A stretch of 64,000 nucleotides of DNA from an uncultured Pelagibacteraceae bacterium (GCA_902636075.1 CACPQM010000001.1:1-64000), one strand, 5' to 3'. Shown: positions 1 to 8,830, counted from the stretch's first letter. The notes: a model not told the origin generated them from the sequence alone. Translations and numbers: made by a program.

Positions 1-358
1 TTCCAATTGCAATTATTCCATCAATATTTTTTTCTTTTGCATAATTCTCAAATTTTTTGGCCATTTCACTGAAAAAATTTTGTCCCCTATATCTTTCATC
101 TACACAAACATTAACTGATATTAAAATTTTTAATTTTTTTTTATTCCAGAAAAATTCAAATGGTATACCACCTACTTGACCAATTAAATTTTTGTCTTCA
201 TAACAATCAATTCCAATATAATTTCCATCTGGATTTTTATTATATAGCCAATCTAAGTAGACTATATTTAAATCCTGATTTTTAAAGCATCTAAAGTATA
301 ATTTGGAATATTCTTCTAAATTTTTTAATGATTCTGATTTTTTATACGAAATGTTCAT
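1..358 (-). CDS. GNAT-family N-acetyltransferase, N-terminal part (cut by window edge)
   Basis: The minus-strand reading frame opens at an ATG whose complement is 356-358 and stays open to the window edge, so about 119 residues are visible and the C-terminus lies outside. The translation contains a segment reading VDERYRGQNFFSEMAKKF followed by a helix, which resembles motif A of GNAT acetyltransferases (V-x-E/R-x-x-R-G-x-G/N for acetyl-CoA pyrophosphate binding). The upstream part has the alternating strand pattern usual for the fold. The acceptor substrate cannot be read from the sequence. It ends about 80 bp downstream of the tmRNA, which is on the same strand. The family call is fairly safe; the specific role is unknown. 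Confidence 0.6.
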   Translation of the reverse strand, partial: MNISYKKSESLKNLEEYSKLYFRCFKNQDLNIVYLDWLYNKNPDGNYIGIDCYEDKNLIGQVGGIPFEFFWNKKKLKILISVNVCVDERYRGQNFFSEMAKKFENYAKEKNIDGIIAIG

Positions 359-438
359 TTGTTATTAGCTAATAATTTAATCTTATTACATTTTAGATAA
401 TTTATTAAATATATTAAGAATTAACATTCTATTTTAGA

Positions 439-700
439 GGGGGCGTTCTGTTGCCAGGTGCCCCAAACCCCGTAACTTAATTAGTAAACTAATTAAGCTG
501 CAAGTGCGTAACTTTCGTTAGCATTTATAAATTAGCCCATCACGGCGGAACAATACCGAACGAAAGAACAACTTTTAGACATCCGTCGATCCTAATTCAC
601 CCCCTTAAGTTGAAAATGGTGGAGGTGGTGGGTACTGCCCCCACGTCCGTAATGGTTATTACGAAATTCGTTTATCGTCATAGTTGGAAAACCAACACTA
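439..700 (-). ncRNA. ssrA: tmRNA, circularly permuted two-piece alphaproteobacterial form
   Basis: On the minus strand the acceptor half comes first (about 700 to 617). It ends in CCTCCACCA and carries a T-arm-like hairpin GTGGG/CCCAC. A spacer of about 12 bases follows, then the coding half begins at 604 with GGGGGTGAATTAGGATCGAC, the tmRNA 5' consensus. The tag reading frame at 522-493 encodes ANESYALAA followed by TAA, close to the classical tag ending in ALAA. The coding half finishes near 439 with a GGGGC/GCCCC hairpin. This order, 3' half before 5' half, is the permuted layout known from alphaproteobacteria, where the precursor is cut into two RNAs. The exact mature ends are inferred, not seen. 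Confidence 0.93.
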
Positions 701-702
701 TT

Positions 703-730
703 AATATAAAAGCAATCTTGAGAGATTCAA
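703..730 (-). promoter_or_regulatory. Promoter for tmRNA
   Basis: The minus strand carries TTGAAT (complement of 725-730), a 16-base spacer and TATATT (complement of 703-708). A start about 6-8 bases downstream would fall near 697, which coincides with the inferred 5' end of the tmRNA precursor. The agreement of the two independent estimates is the main support. The site lies in the 40 bp between tmRNA and the start of thyX. Confidence 0.5.
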
Positions 731-740
731 TAATTTAATA

Positions 741-1688
741 ATGAAACTAACTAAAGATCAAATTAACGACATAAAAGATCAACAATCCCAAGAGAATGTA
801 ACTAAGAGAGTTACAGCTCCTGAATTAGAAAGAGTATTATATGAAGCGATTCCAGCTTTAGATCACGGCTTTATAAGAGTTATTGACTATATGGGAGATG
901 ATAGTTCAATTGTTCAGTCTGCAAGAGTTTCTTATGGTAAAGGAACTAAAAAAGTTTCAACAGACAGTGGTTTAATAAAATATCTAATGCGTCATTGGCA
1001 TAGCACTCCATTCGAAATGTGTGAAATTAAATATCATGTAAAATTACCAATATTTATAGCAAGACAATGGATTAGACATCGTACAGCAAACGTCAATGAA
1101 TACTCTGCAAGATATTCAATTTTAGATAAAGAATTTTATTTACCTGATCCACAAAATTTAGCTGCACAATCAATTGCAAATAGACAAGGTAGAGGTGATT
1201 TGATTGAGGGAAATCAAGCAAGGGAAGTTTTAGAACTTTTAAAAAATGATGCTGAAAGAACATATGATAATTATGAAACTATGCTTAATCAAAAATTTGA
1301 TGGGTCTACAATTGATGAAAATAAAAAAGGATTAGCTAGGGAGTTAGCTAGAATGAATTTAACTTTAAATACATATACCCAGTGGTATTGGAAAACTGAT
1401 CTTTTAAACTTAATGAATTTTTTAAGATTACGTGCTGATCATCATGCTCAATATGAAATTAGAGTTTATGCGGATATAATGTTAGATACCCTTAAGAGAT
1501 GGGTTCCTATTACATATGACGCTTTTATGGATTACAGAGTAGGTGGCACAGAAGTTTCTGCAAAAGGAAAAGTAATTATTCAAAAACTATTAAAAGGTGA
1601 GGAAATAAATTTAGAACAATCTGGACTTTCAAAGAGAGAATGGAATGAACTTATGGATGCTTTCGAAATTAAAGATAGGATTGTTTAA
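741..1688 (+). CDS. thyX: Flavin-dependent thymidylate synthase ThyX
   Basis: This enzyme methylates dUMP to dTMP using methylenetetrahydrofolate as carbon donor and reduced FAD/NADPH as reductant, and replaces the unrelated ThyA. The ThyX signature RHRx7S is present as [14 protein letters not shown] (R112-H113-R114, S122). Length is 315 residues, within the range of alphaproteobacterial ThyX. The ATG start gives an N-terminal extension of about 25 residues before the conserved core. Upstream is the divergently oriented tmRNA. The 3' end overlaps the convergent mrp gene by 20 bp, so no terminator fits between them. Confidence 0.97.
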   Translation: MKLTKDQINDIKDQQSQENVTKRVTAPELERVLYEAIPALDHGFIRVIDYMGDDSSIVQSARVSYGKGTKKVSTDSGLIKYLMRHWHSTPFEMCEIKYHVKLPIFIARQWIRHRTANVNEYSARYSILDKEFYLPDPQNLAAQSIANRQGRGDLIEGNQAREVLELLKNDAERTYDNYETMLNQKFDGSTIDENKKGLARELARMNLTLNTYTQWYWKTDLLNLMNFLRLRADHHAQYEIRVYADIMLDTLKRWVPITYDAFMDYRVGGTEVSAKGKVIIQKLLKGEEINLEQSGLSKREWNELMDAFEIKDRIV

Positions 1689-2493
1689 TATCTTCTGCGA
1701 GTTTCATATAAATTTTTGTAATTTCATGATCTGGATCTTTCTTAACAATAGGAATTCCCATATCCCCATATTTTCCGACATCAGAGTTTATTGGTATTTG
1801 TCCTAGAAATTTCTTCTCAAATTCTTTGGCAGTTCTTTCAACACCATTTTCTCCAAAAATTGCATATTTTTTTCCATCATCTCCGATAAAATGACTCATA
1901 TTGTCAATTAATCCAATAATATTTACTTTTAATTTTTCAAACATTTTAATGCCTCTTTTTACATCTTGTAGTGCTATTTCCTGAGGTGTTGAGACTATTA
2001 TTGCACCATCTACACTAATCTCTTGTGCAAAAGTTAGTTGTGTGTCACCTGTGCCTGGAGGCATATCAACTATAATGAAGTCTAAATCTTTCCAACCAAC
2101 TTTTTGAGTAAAGGTTTTAATAGCACTAGTTACCATTGGTCCTCTCCAGATCATCGGTGTTTGCTCGTCTGTTAAAAAACCAATAGACATACATTGAATG
2201 TCATACTTTATAATTGGCTTTAAAGTTTGCCCATCGCTATCTGGCTTTTCAATTATAGAGAATAGTTTTGGTAAAGAAGGTCCATAAATATCAGCATCTA
2301 AAATTCCAACTTTGCATCCAACTTTTTTTAAGGCTAAAGCTAAATTTGTAGCAAAAGTAGATTTTCCAACACCACCTTTTGCACTAGATATTGCAATTGT
2401 AAACTTAGTGCCTGGAATTGGGTTTCTTTTGTAGGTTTTTGGCTCAGTTTTTGCCTTCATTGTGTCACTAAGACCTACTTTTTTATCATTCAT
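1669..2493 (-). CDS. mrp: Mrp/NBP35/ApbC-family P-loop ATPase, probable Fe-S cluster carrier
   Basis: A deviant Walker A motif [10 protein letters not shown] lies at residues 37-46, and the switch region contains [12 protein letters not shown]. Both are typical of the Mrp/NBP35 group of ParA-like ATPases, which bind and pass on 4Fe-4S clusters as dimers. At 274 residues the protein lacks the N-terminal MIP18/DUF59 domain found in longer Mrp proteins. In most family members the region after NMS-Y/H-F holds a CxxC pair that bridges the cluster; here the stretch reads [17 protein letters not shown] with no cysteine. The ATPase family is certain, but classic cluster carriage by this motif is doubtful. 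The gene converges on thyX and diverges from hflK. Confidence 0.9.
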   Translation of the reverse strand: MNDKKVGLSDTMKAKTEPKTYKRNPIPGTKFTIAISSAKGGVGKSTFATNLALALKKVGCKVGILDADIYGPSLPKLFSIIEKPDSDGQTLKPIIKYDIQCMSIGFLTDEQTPMIWRGPMVTSAIKTFTQKVGWKDLDFIIVDMPPGTGDTQLTFAQEISVDGAIIVSTPQEIALQDVKRGIKMFEKLKVNIIGLIDNMSHFIGDDGKKYAIFGENGVERTAKEFEKKFLGQIPINSDVGKYGDMGIPIVKKDPDHEITKIYMKLAEDIKQSYL

Positions 2494-2508
2494 AAAAATA
2501 CACTTACC

Positions 2509-2536
2509 TTGTTTTTGATCATAAAGACACTATATA
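2509..2536 (+). promoter_or_regulatory. Promoter for the hflK operon
   Basis: TTGTTT (2509-2514), a 16-base spacer and TATATA (2531-2536) fit a sigma-70 promoter in the 53-bp gap between mrp and hflK. A start 6-8 bases downstream would lie only a few bases before the hflK ATG at 2547, so the mRNA would be leaderless or nearly so. The motifs are AT-rich and the call is tentative. Confidence 0.35.
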
Positions 2537-2546
2537 GAATGTCATA

Positions 2547-3644
2547 ATGACGATTTACAAAAATCAAAGCCCATGGGGCAGTCCTCCAGGTGGAGGAGGA
2601 AGTGGAAATGGTGGAGGTTTCAGAAGAGGCCCAACACCCCCTAACTTAGATGAGGCAATAAAAAAATTACAGGATACTATAAACAAATTTACAGGAAGTG
2701 GCACAGGTGGAAAAAAGCCAATCATACTTGGTTTAATCATTTTAGTTGTAATTTGGGCATTAAGTGGTTTGTATAGAGTTTTGCCTGATGAACAGGGCGT
2801 GGTCTTAAGATTTGGAAAGTTTGTAAATACTACTCAACCAGGATTAAATTATCATCTTCCATTCCCAATTGAAAGTGTGCTAACTCCTAAGGTTACGAAA
2901 GTAAACAGAATGGATATAGGTTTTAGATCTGAAAGAGATAGTGGATTTGGTCAGGGTGGTGGTGTAGCTGATGTTCCTGAAGAAAGTTTGATGCTAACTG
3001 GTGATGAAAACATAGTTAACATAGATTTTTCAGTGTTTTGGGTAATAAAAGATGCTGGTAATTTTCTTTTCAAAATTCAAGATCCAGAAGGTACTGTAAA
3101 AGCTGCTGCAGAAACTGCAATGAGAGAAGTTATAGCAAGATCAAATATTCAACCAATTCTTACTGAAGGAAGAGCAGTTATTGAGAGAGATACGCAAGAC
3201 ATTATTCAGGGTATACTTGATGAATATGAGAGTGGAGTACAAATTACACAAGTCCAAACGCAAAAAGCAGACCCACCAGATCAAGTAATAGATGCATTTA
3301 GAGATGTACAAGCTGCAAGAGCTGATATGGAAAGATCGAAAAACGAAGCAGAAGCTTATGCGAACGATGTAATACCAAGAGCTCGAGGAGAGGCTGCAAA
3401 AATTTTACAAGCTGCTGAAGCTTATAAAAAAGAAGTTGTTGCAAAGGCTGAAGGTGAAGCAAGTAGATTCTTATCAATTTATACTGAGTATGCTAAAGCA
3501 AAAGAGGTTACTCAAGAAAGAATGTATTTGGAGACAATGGAGCAGGTTCTTGCTGATATTAATAAAATTATAATTGATAAAGACTCAGGATCTGGAGTTG
3601 TGCCATATCTTCCTTTACAAGAATTAAAATCAGGGACAAACTAA
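2547..3644 (+). CDS. hflK: HflK, SPFH/prohibitin-family membrane protease regulator
   Basis: HflK forms large membrane-anchored cages with HflC around the FtsH protease and limits its access to membrane substrates. A Gly/Pro-rich cytoplasmic N-terminus (residues 12-31) precedes one transmembrane helix (about 58-76). The SPFH domain starts at DEQGVVLRFGKF, and a long Ala/Glu/Lys-rich helix follows from about 255 to 315. Length 365 is usual. The stop codon overlaps the hflC start (TAATG), indicating translational coupling. This is the first gene of hflK-hflC-DUF2065-degP-miaA. Confidence 0.97.
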   Translation: MTIYKNQSPWGSPPGGGGSGNGGGFRRGPTPPNLDEAIKKLQDTINKFTGSGTGGKKPIILGLIILVVIWALSGLYRVLPDEQGVVLRFGKFVNTTQPGLNYHLPFPIESVLTPKVTKVNRMDIGFRSERDSGFGQGGGVADVPEESLMLTGDENIVNIDFSVFWVIKDAGNFLFKIQDPEGTVKAAAETAMREVIARSNIQPILTEGRAVIERDTQDIIQGILDEYESGVQITQVQTQKADPPDQVIDAFRDVQAARADMERSKNEAEAYANDVIPRARGEAAKILQAAEAYKKEVVAKAEGEASRFLSIYTEYAKAKEVTQERMYLETMEQVLADINKIIIDKDSGSGVVPYLPLQELKSGTN

Positions 3645-4504
3645 TGAAAGCTGGAAAATTTATATTACCAATAATCATCTTAATAGGAGCAACTTTATTC
3701 TTTTCAATATTTATAGTTAAAGAAGTAAATCAAGCTATAGTTCTACAATTTGGTGATCCAAAAAGAATAATTTTAAAGCCAGGATTAAATTTCAAGATTC
3801 CATTTATTCAGAACGTGGTATTCTTGGATAAAAGAGTTTTAAATTTGGATACTCCACCAGAAGAGGTTATTGCATCAGATCAAAAACGTTTAATAGTTGA
3901 TGCATTCGCAAGATTTCAAATTATTGATCCATTAAAATTTTATATTTCTGTAGGAAATGAAAGAGTTGCAAGATCAAGATTAGCAACGATTATTAATTCG
4001 AGAATAAGAAATGTATTAGGTCAACAAAAACTGCAAACATTATTATCTGAGGATAGATCAAAGCAAATGGCTTTGATTCAACAAGGAGTTAATAATGAAG
4101 CTGAAAATTTTGGTATCAAGATAGTTGATGTAAGAATTAAAAGAGCTGATTTACCTCAAGCAAATAGTGATGCGATCTTTAGAAGAATGCAAACTGAGAG
4201 GGAAAGAGAAGCTAAAGAGTTCAGAGCAAAAGGTGCTGAAATGGCAGTTACTATAACATCAACCGCAGATAAAGAAGTTACAGTTATTTTAGCTGATGCA
4301 CAGAAAAAATCTGAGATTATGAAAGGTGAAGGTGATGGTCAAAAAAACAAAATTTTCGCTGATGCATTTGGACAAGACCCTGAATTTTTCGGATTTTACA
4401 GAGCAATGCAAGCTTACCAAAAAGCTTTAATTGGTGGAGAAACATCAATGATTTTATCTCCAGACAGTGAGTTTTTTAAATTTTTTGGAAATAAAGAAAA
4501 ATAA
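3644..4504 (+). CDS. hflC: HflC, SPFH/prohibitin-family membrane protease regulator
   Basis: This is the partner of HflK in the periplasm-facing FtsH-HflKC assembly. A transmembrane helix at residues 6-24 is followed by the SPFH domain (NQAIVLQFGDPKRIILKPGLNFKIPF). A charged helical region rich in Arg/Glu/Lys (about 185-240) matches the coiled stalk of the family. Length 286 is normal. The gene overlaps hflK by one base and is followed after 14 bp by the DUF2065 gene, as in many alphaproteobacteria. Confidence 0.97.
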   Translation: MKAGKFILPIIILIGATLFFSIFIVKEVNQAIVLQFGDPKRIILKPGLNFKIPFIQNVVFLDKRVLNLDTPPEEVIASDQKRLIVDAFARFQIIDPLKFYISVGNERVARSRLATIINSRIRNVLGQQKLQTLLSEDRSKQMALIQQGVNNEAENFGIKIVDVRIKRADLPQANSDAIFRRMQTEREREAKEFRAKGAEMAVTITSTADKEVTVILADAQKKSEIMKGEGDGQKNKIFADAFGQDPEFFGFYRAMQAYQKALIGGETSMILSPDSEFFKFFGNKEK

Positions 4505-4518
4505 CAATTTTAGTTAAT

Positions 4519-4704
4519 ATGAAAGAATTGATCATAGCATTTGGTCTTTTCTTATTTATTGAAGGTGTTTTATATGCCTTATTTCCATCAAAAATGAAAA
4601 ATATGCTGAAAAAACTTGATGCTGTAGCTGATAAACAACTCAGAGCAGGCGGATTAGTATTTGCAATTATAGGATTTATAATTATTTGGTATTCAAAGTC
4701 ATGA
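4519..4704 (+). CDS. DUF2065 small two-helix membrane protein
   Basis: The product is 61 residues with two predicted membrane helices (about 4-22 and 42-58) joined by a basic loop (FPSKMKNMLKKLDAVADKQLR). This is the pattern of the DUF2065 family, which in proteobacteria commonly sits beside hflKC or degP. Its role is unknown; the constant neighbourhood suggests an accessory of FtsH-HflKC or envelope quality control. Its stop overlaps the degP start in an ATGA arrangement at 4701-4704. Confidence 0.85.
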   Translation: MKELIIAFGLFLFIEGVLYALFPSKMKNMLKKLDAVADKQLRAGGLVFAIIGFIIIWYSKS

Positions 4705-6098
4705 AAAATATGTACAAAATTTTATCAATATTAATAATTTCAATAAATTATTTTTCAATTTCAAAAGCTCAGGAAATTCCATCGTCATTTGCAGATTTAG
4801 CAGAGAGATTAATGCCATCAGTTGTAAATATATCAACAACTACAACTGTTACAACAAGATCAAACCCTTTGCCATTTGAATTTCCCCCAGGTTCACCATT
4901 TGAAGATATGTTTGGTTCTCCTCAACAAAGGCAAACTAGCGCGTTAGGATCAGGTTTTATAATTGATGAAGATGGAATTGTAATAACAAACAACCATGTT
5001 ATTCAGGGCGCATCAGATATATTTGTTAGAGTTAATGGAGATCAAGATTATAAAGCTGAGGTTCTTGGTGCTGATGCGGGTATGGATATCGCAGTATTAA
5101 AAATAGATTCTGACGAAAAATTTAAGCCAGTAAAATTTGGTAACTCAGATAAAGCCAGAATTGGAGATTGGGTTATTGCGATAGGCAATCCATTTGGTCT
5201 TGGAGGCACTGTAACAGCAGGAATAATTTCTGCTAGAAATAGAAGCATAGGACTCTCAAGATATGAGGATTATATTCAAACTGACGCTTCAATAAATCAA
5301 GGAAATTCAGGAGGCCCACTATTTAATATGAGTGGAGATGTCATTGGAATAAATACAGCTATACTTGGTCAATCTGGCTCAATTGGAATAGGCTTTGCGA
5401 TACCATCTAATAGTGCTCAAAAAGTAATAAATCAATTAATTGAATTTGGAGAAACAAAAAGAGGATGGCTTGGAGTTAGAATTCAAGTAGTAGATCAAGG
5501 AATAGCAGATGCAGAAAAGCTAGATAAACCTAGAGGTGCTCTAGTTGCAAGTGTTGCGGACAATAGTCCATCCGACAAAGGAGGAATTAAACCGGGAGAT
5601 ATAATTTTAGAGTTTGATGGAAAACCAATTAATGAAATGAAAGAACTACCAAAAATTGTTGCTGAAACGGATGTTGGAAAAAAAGTAATTGTTAAAGTTT
5701 GGAGAAACAAACGAGAAATTACAAAAGAAATAGTTCTTGGAAGATTAGAAACATCTGAGGACTTTAAAGCACAAAAACCTGTAATTGAAAAACCAAAGGT
5801 GAGGAGAATTGAAGGTTTAAAAATCGATGTTCGTTTATTAAGTAAAGATGATATTGAGGCTAGAAACCTTCCAGAGAGAACTAGTGGAGTAGTAATTACA
5901 AAAATAGATAAAGATAGTCCAATTAATTATCTCCAAGTAAATAATGTTATTGTTGAGGCTAATAGAAAAAAAATTAATACAATAGGTGATCTTGATAATG
6001 TGGTAAAATTGAAATTAAGAAGTGATGAAAATAACTTACTGATTGCAATATATAATAACCAAAATCAAAGAACATATGTTGGTGTTAAATTAAAATAA
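4701..6098 (+). CDS. degP: DegP/HtrA (Do-type) periplasmic serine protease
   Basis: The chosen ATG at 4701 overlaps the preceding stop (ATGA) and yields a clean signal peptide (MKNMYKILSI... cleaved after SKA, about residue 23). An in-frame start further upstream would spoil it. The catalytic triad is visible as H99 (NNHV), D129 (AGMDIAVLK) and S203 (GNSGGPL). A PDZ domain follows (about 258-350, GWLGVRIQ...), then a second, more diverged PDZ-like region to the end. Length is 465 residues. It degrades or refolds misfolded envelope proteins and complements the membrane-side FtsH regulators HflKC encoded just upstream. Confidence 0.96.
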   Translation: MKNMYKILSILIISINYFSISKAQEIPSSFADLAERLMPSVVNISTTTTVTTRSNPLPFEFPPGSPFEDMFGSPQQRQTSALGSGFIIDEDGIVITNNHVIQGASDIFVRVNGDQDYKAEVLGADAGMDIAVLKIDSDEKFKPVKFGNSDKARIGDWVIAIGNPFGLGGTVTAGIISARNRSIGLSRYEDYIQTDASINQGNSGGPLFNMSGDVIGINTAILGQSGSIGIGFAIPSNSAQKVINQLIEFGETKRGWLGVRIQVVDQGIADAEKLDKPRGALVASVADNSPSDKGGIKPGDIILEFDGKPINEMKELPKIVAETDVGKKVIVKVWRNKREITKEIVLGRLETSEDFKAQKPVIEKPKVRRIEGLKIDVRLLSKDDIEARNLPERTSGVVITKIDKDSPINYLQVNNVIVEANRKKINTIGDLDNVVKLKLRSDENNLLIAIYNNQNQRTYVGVKLK

Positions 6099-6102
6099 CT
6101 AA

Positions 6103-7011
6103 ATGGACCTTAAGTCCAAAATAATATTAATCTCAGGTCCCACAGCATCAGGCAAATCGAAATTTGCGTTAAAAATTGCTAAAAAATTGAATGGGGAAAT
6201 AATTAATGCAGATAGTATGCAGGTATATAAAGAATTAAACATACTGACTGCTAGACCTTCAAAAATTGATTTAAAAAAAATAGAACATCATTTATATGGT
6301 TTTAGAAGTGTTAAAAAAGAATTTTCATCAGGTGAGTGGTTACAATTAGCAAATAAGAATATTAAAAAAATAAGAGACAAAAATAAAATACCAATTTTAG
6401 TTGGTGGCACTGGTCTTTATTTCAAAGCCCTGACTGATGGATTGGTTAAAATTCCAAAAATACCAATCCACATTCGTAATAAAATAAGACGAATGCAAAA
6501 TAATTTAGGTCAAAAAAAATTTTATTATAAACTCTTAAAAATTGATCCATCAGTAAAAAATAGGATTGACCCAACTGATGCTCAAAGATCAATCAGAGCT
6601 TATGAAGTTATTTCGATTTCAAAGAAATCAATTTTTGAATGGTATAAGAAAACAAAACCATTTTTTAAAAAGGATCAATTTATAAAGATTTATATTGATT
6701 ATCCTAAAGATGAATTAATTAATAAAATCTACAAGAGAGTAGACCAAATGATGAAAGATGGAGCTATTCAAGAAGTTAAGGATTTTTTAAAGCTCAATTT
6801 GAAGAGCGATAGCAACATCTTCAAAGTTATAGGAATAAGAGAGATTAAAGATTTTATTGATAAAAAAACTTCTATGCATGATTTAAAACAAAATATTGTT
6901 ATAAAAACCAGACAATACGCTAAAAGACAGCGAACTTGGTCTAGAGGTCATATGAGTGATTGGCAAAAATTTGATACCAAGGCCCTTTCAAAATTTGTAA
7001 AAAAATTATAA
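6103..7011 (+). CDS. miaA: tRNA dimethylallyltransferase MiaA
   Basis: MiaA transfers the dimethylallyl group of DMAPP to N6 of A37 in tRNAs that read codons starting with U. The P-loop GPTASGKS lies at residues 12-19. The family strings INADSMQVYKELNILTARP, LVGGTGLYFKAL, DPTDAQRSIRAYEV and the C-terminal TRQYAKRQRTW are all present. Length 302 is standard. It starts 4 bp after degP, and no hfq gene follows, unlike the common miaA-hfq pairing. Confidence 0.97.
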   Translation: MDLKSKIILISGPTASGKSKFALKIAKKLNGEIINADSMQVYKELNILTARPSKIDLKKIEHHLYGFRSVKKEFSSGEWLQLANKNIKKIRDKNKIPILVGGTGLYFKALTDGLVKIPKIPIHIRNKIRRMQNNLGQKKFYYKLLKIDPSVKNRIDPTDAQRSIRAYEVISISKKSIFEWYKKTKPFFKKDQFIKIYIDYPKDELINKIYKRVDQMMKDGAIQEVKDFLKLNLKSDSNIFKVIGIREIKDFIDKKTSMHDLKQNIVIKTRQYAKRQRTWSRGHMSDWQKFDTKALSKFVKKL

Positions 7012-7045
7012 AAATCCTCACAATAACTTGACCAATGAGTACAAC

Positions 7046-7064
7046 TTCAGCTAGATTGGCTGAA
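7046..7064 (+). promoter_or_regulatory. Hairpin overlapping the ilvB start codon
   Basis: TTCAGC (7046-7051) and GCTGAA (7059-7064) form a perfect 6-bp inverted repeat with a 7-base loop, and its last base is the A of the ilvB ATG. No clear Shine-Dalgarno sequence precedes that ATG. An out-of-frame ATG at 7034 opens a short reading frame across the hairpin. The structure could control ilvB translation, but short repeats occur by chance and no function is demonstrated. Confidence 0.3.
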
Positions 7065-8830
7065 TGTCAAAATTATATTCAGGAGCTGAGATTGTATTCA
7101 AATGTTTGGAAGATCAAAATGTTAGCCACATATTTGGTTATCCTGGAGGAGCAGTCCTTCCAATATATGATGAATTAAAAAATTTTAATTCTATAAAACA
7201 TATTTTAGTAAGACATGAACAGGGCGCAGGGCACGCAGCTGAAGGCTATGCAAGATCAACTGGAAAACCAGGTGTACTGTTAGTAACTTCAGGTCCTGGA
7301 GCTACCAATGCTGTTACTGCCTTAACAGATGCTTACATGGACTCTGTTCCGTTAGTTTGCATCACAGGACAAGTTCCAACTCATTTAATTGGTACAGATG
7401 CATTTCAAGAATGTGACACAACCGGAATTACTAGACCTTGTACTAAACATAACTGGTTAGTAAAAGATATTAATGACTTAGCTGAAATAATGCATAAAGC
7501 TTTTGAAGTAGCAACAACAGGTAGACCAGGACCAGTTTTAGTTGATATTCCTAAAGATATTCAATTTCAAAAATCTAAATACAAAAATTATAAAAAGAAT
7601 AAAAAATTAAATGGTAAATCTCATGATAACTTTTCACAAAAAAATATTGATGAATTAATTAATTTAATTAGCAAAGCAAAAAAACCAATTTTTTATACTG
7701 GAGGTGGAGTAATAAATTCAGGAACAAAAGCAAGTGAGCTTTTAAGAGAACTTGTATATGCAACAGGTTTTCCAATAACCTCTACTTTACAGGGTCTGGG
7801 TTGTTTTCCTGCTGATGATAATCAATTTTTAGGAATGTTAGGTATGCATGGTACCTATGAAGCAAACAACGCTATGTATAGTTGTGACTTAATGATAAAC
7901 GTTGGCGCAAGGTTTGACGATAGAATTACTGGTAAAATTGACGAGTTCTCTCCTAAATCTAAAAAAGTTCATATTGATATAGATCCATCATCTATAAATA
8001 AAAATGTAAAAGTAGATCTAGCAATTGTTGGAGACATTAAATCGGTTTTAACTACAACACTAAAAACTTTTAAAAAATCAAAAAAGAATTTCTCTAAATC
8101 AAATAAACATCAAATATCTAATTGGTGGGAACAAATTCAGAAGTGGAGATCTATAAGATCATTAGATTATATTGGTAGTGAAGAGACAATAAAACCACAA
8201 TATGCAATCGAAAGGTTATACGAGCTAACTAAAGATAAAGATACATATATCACAACTGAAGTAGGTCAACATCAAATGTGGGCTGCTCAACACTATAAGT
8301 TCAATAAACCAAATAGGTGGATGACCTCTGGAGGTCTTGGCACTATGGGATATGGCTTACCTGCAGCTGTTGGAGTTCAGATTGCACACCCAAAAAAATT
8401 AGTTATTGATATTGCTGGAGAAGCATCTGTTTTAATGACTATGCAAGAAATGTCTACAGCAGTGCAATATAATCTACCTATAAAAATATTTATTTTAAAT
8501 AATGAATACATGGGAATGGTAAGACAGTGGCAGGAATTACTTCATGATAAAAATTATTCAGAAAGTTACACCGCTGCATTGCCCGATTTTGTTAAAATGG
8601 CTGAGGCTTATGGTTGTGTCGGTATAAGAGCAAAAACCCCTGAAGAATTAGATGACAAGATCATTGAAATGTTAAACTCAGATCGACCAGTTATATTTGA
8701 TTGCCTTGTAGATAAACAAGAAAACTGTTTTCCGATGATACCTTCTGGAAAACCTCATAATCAAATGTTACTAGGTCCTAAAGATCAAAAAGAAAAAAAG
8801 ATTACTGGAAAGGGCAGAACACTTGTTTAA
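7064..8830 (+). CDS. ilvB: Acetolactate synthase, large (catalytic) subunit
   Basis: This TPP enzyme condenses two pyruvates to acetolactate, or pyruvate with 2-oxobutyrate, in the first step of valine/leucine/isoleucine synthesis. The start MSKLYSGAEIVFKCLEDQNV aligns with the usual N-terminus. The activating glutamate is E52 in RHEQGAGHAAEG. The C-terminal TPP/Mg site is followed by NNEYMGMVRQWQELL, which is diagnostic for AHAS. In the Mg-binding motif the usual GDG/GDA reads GEAS (G452-E453), a conservative Asp-to-Glu change. Length 588 is normal. It overlaps ilvH by one base (TAATG), so the two subunits are co-translated. Confidence 0.96.
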   Translation: MSKLYSGAEIVFKCLEDQNVSHIFGYPGGAVLPIYDELKNFNSIKHILVRHEQGAGHAAEGYARSTGKPGVLLVTSGPGATNAVTALTDAYMDSVPLVCITGQVPTHLIGTDAFQECDTTGITRPCTKHNWLVKDINDLAEIMHKAFEVATTGRPGPVLVDIPKDIQFQKSKYKNYKKNKKLNGKSHDNFSQKNIDELINLISKAKKPIFYTGGGVINSGTKASELLRELVYATGFPITSTLQGLGCFPADDNQFLGMLGMHGTYEANNAMYSCDLMINVGARFDDRITGKIDEFSPKSKKVHIDIDPSSINKNVKVDLAIVGDIKSVLTTTLKTFKKSKKNFSKSNKHQISNWWEQIQKWRSIRSLDYIGSEETIKPQYAIERLYELTKDKDTYITTEVGQHQMWAAQHYKFNKPNRWMTSGGLGTMGYGLPAAVGVQIAHPKKLVIDIAGEASVLMTMQEMSTAVQYNLPIKIFILNNEYMGMVRQWQELLHDKNYSESYTAALPDFVKMAEAYGCVGIRAKTPEELDDKIIEMLNSDRPVIFDCLVDKQENCFPMIPSGKPHNQMLLGPKDQKEKKITGKGRTLV

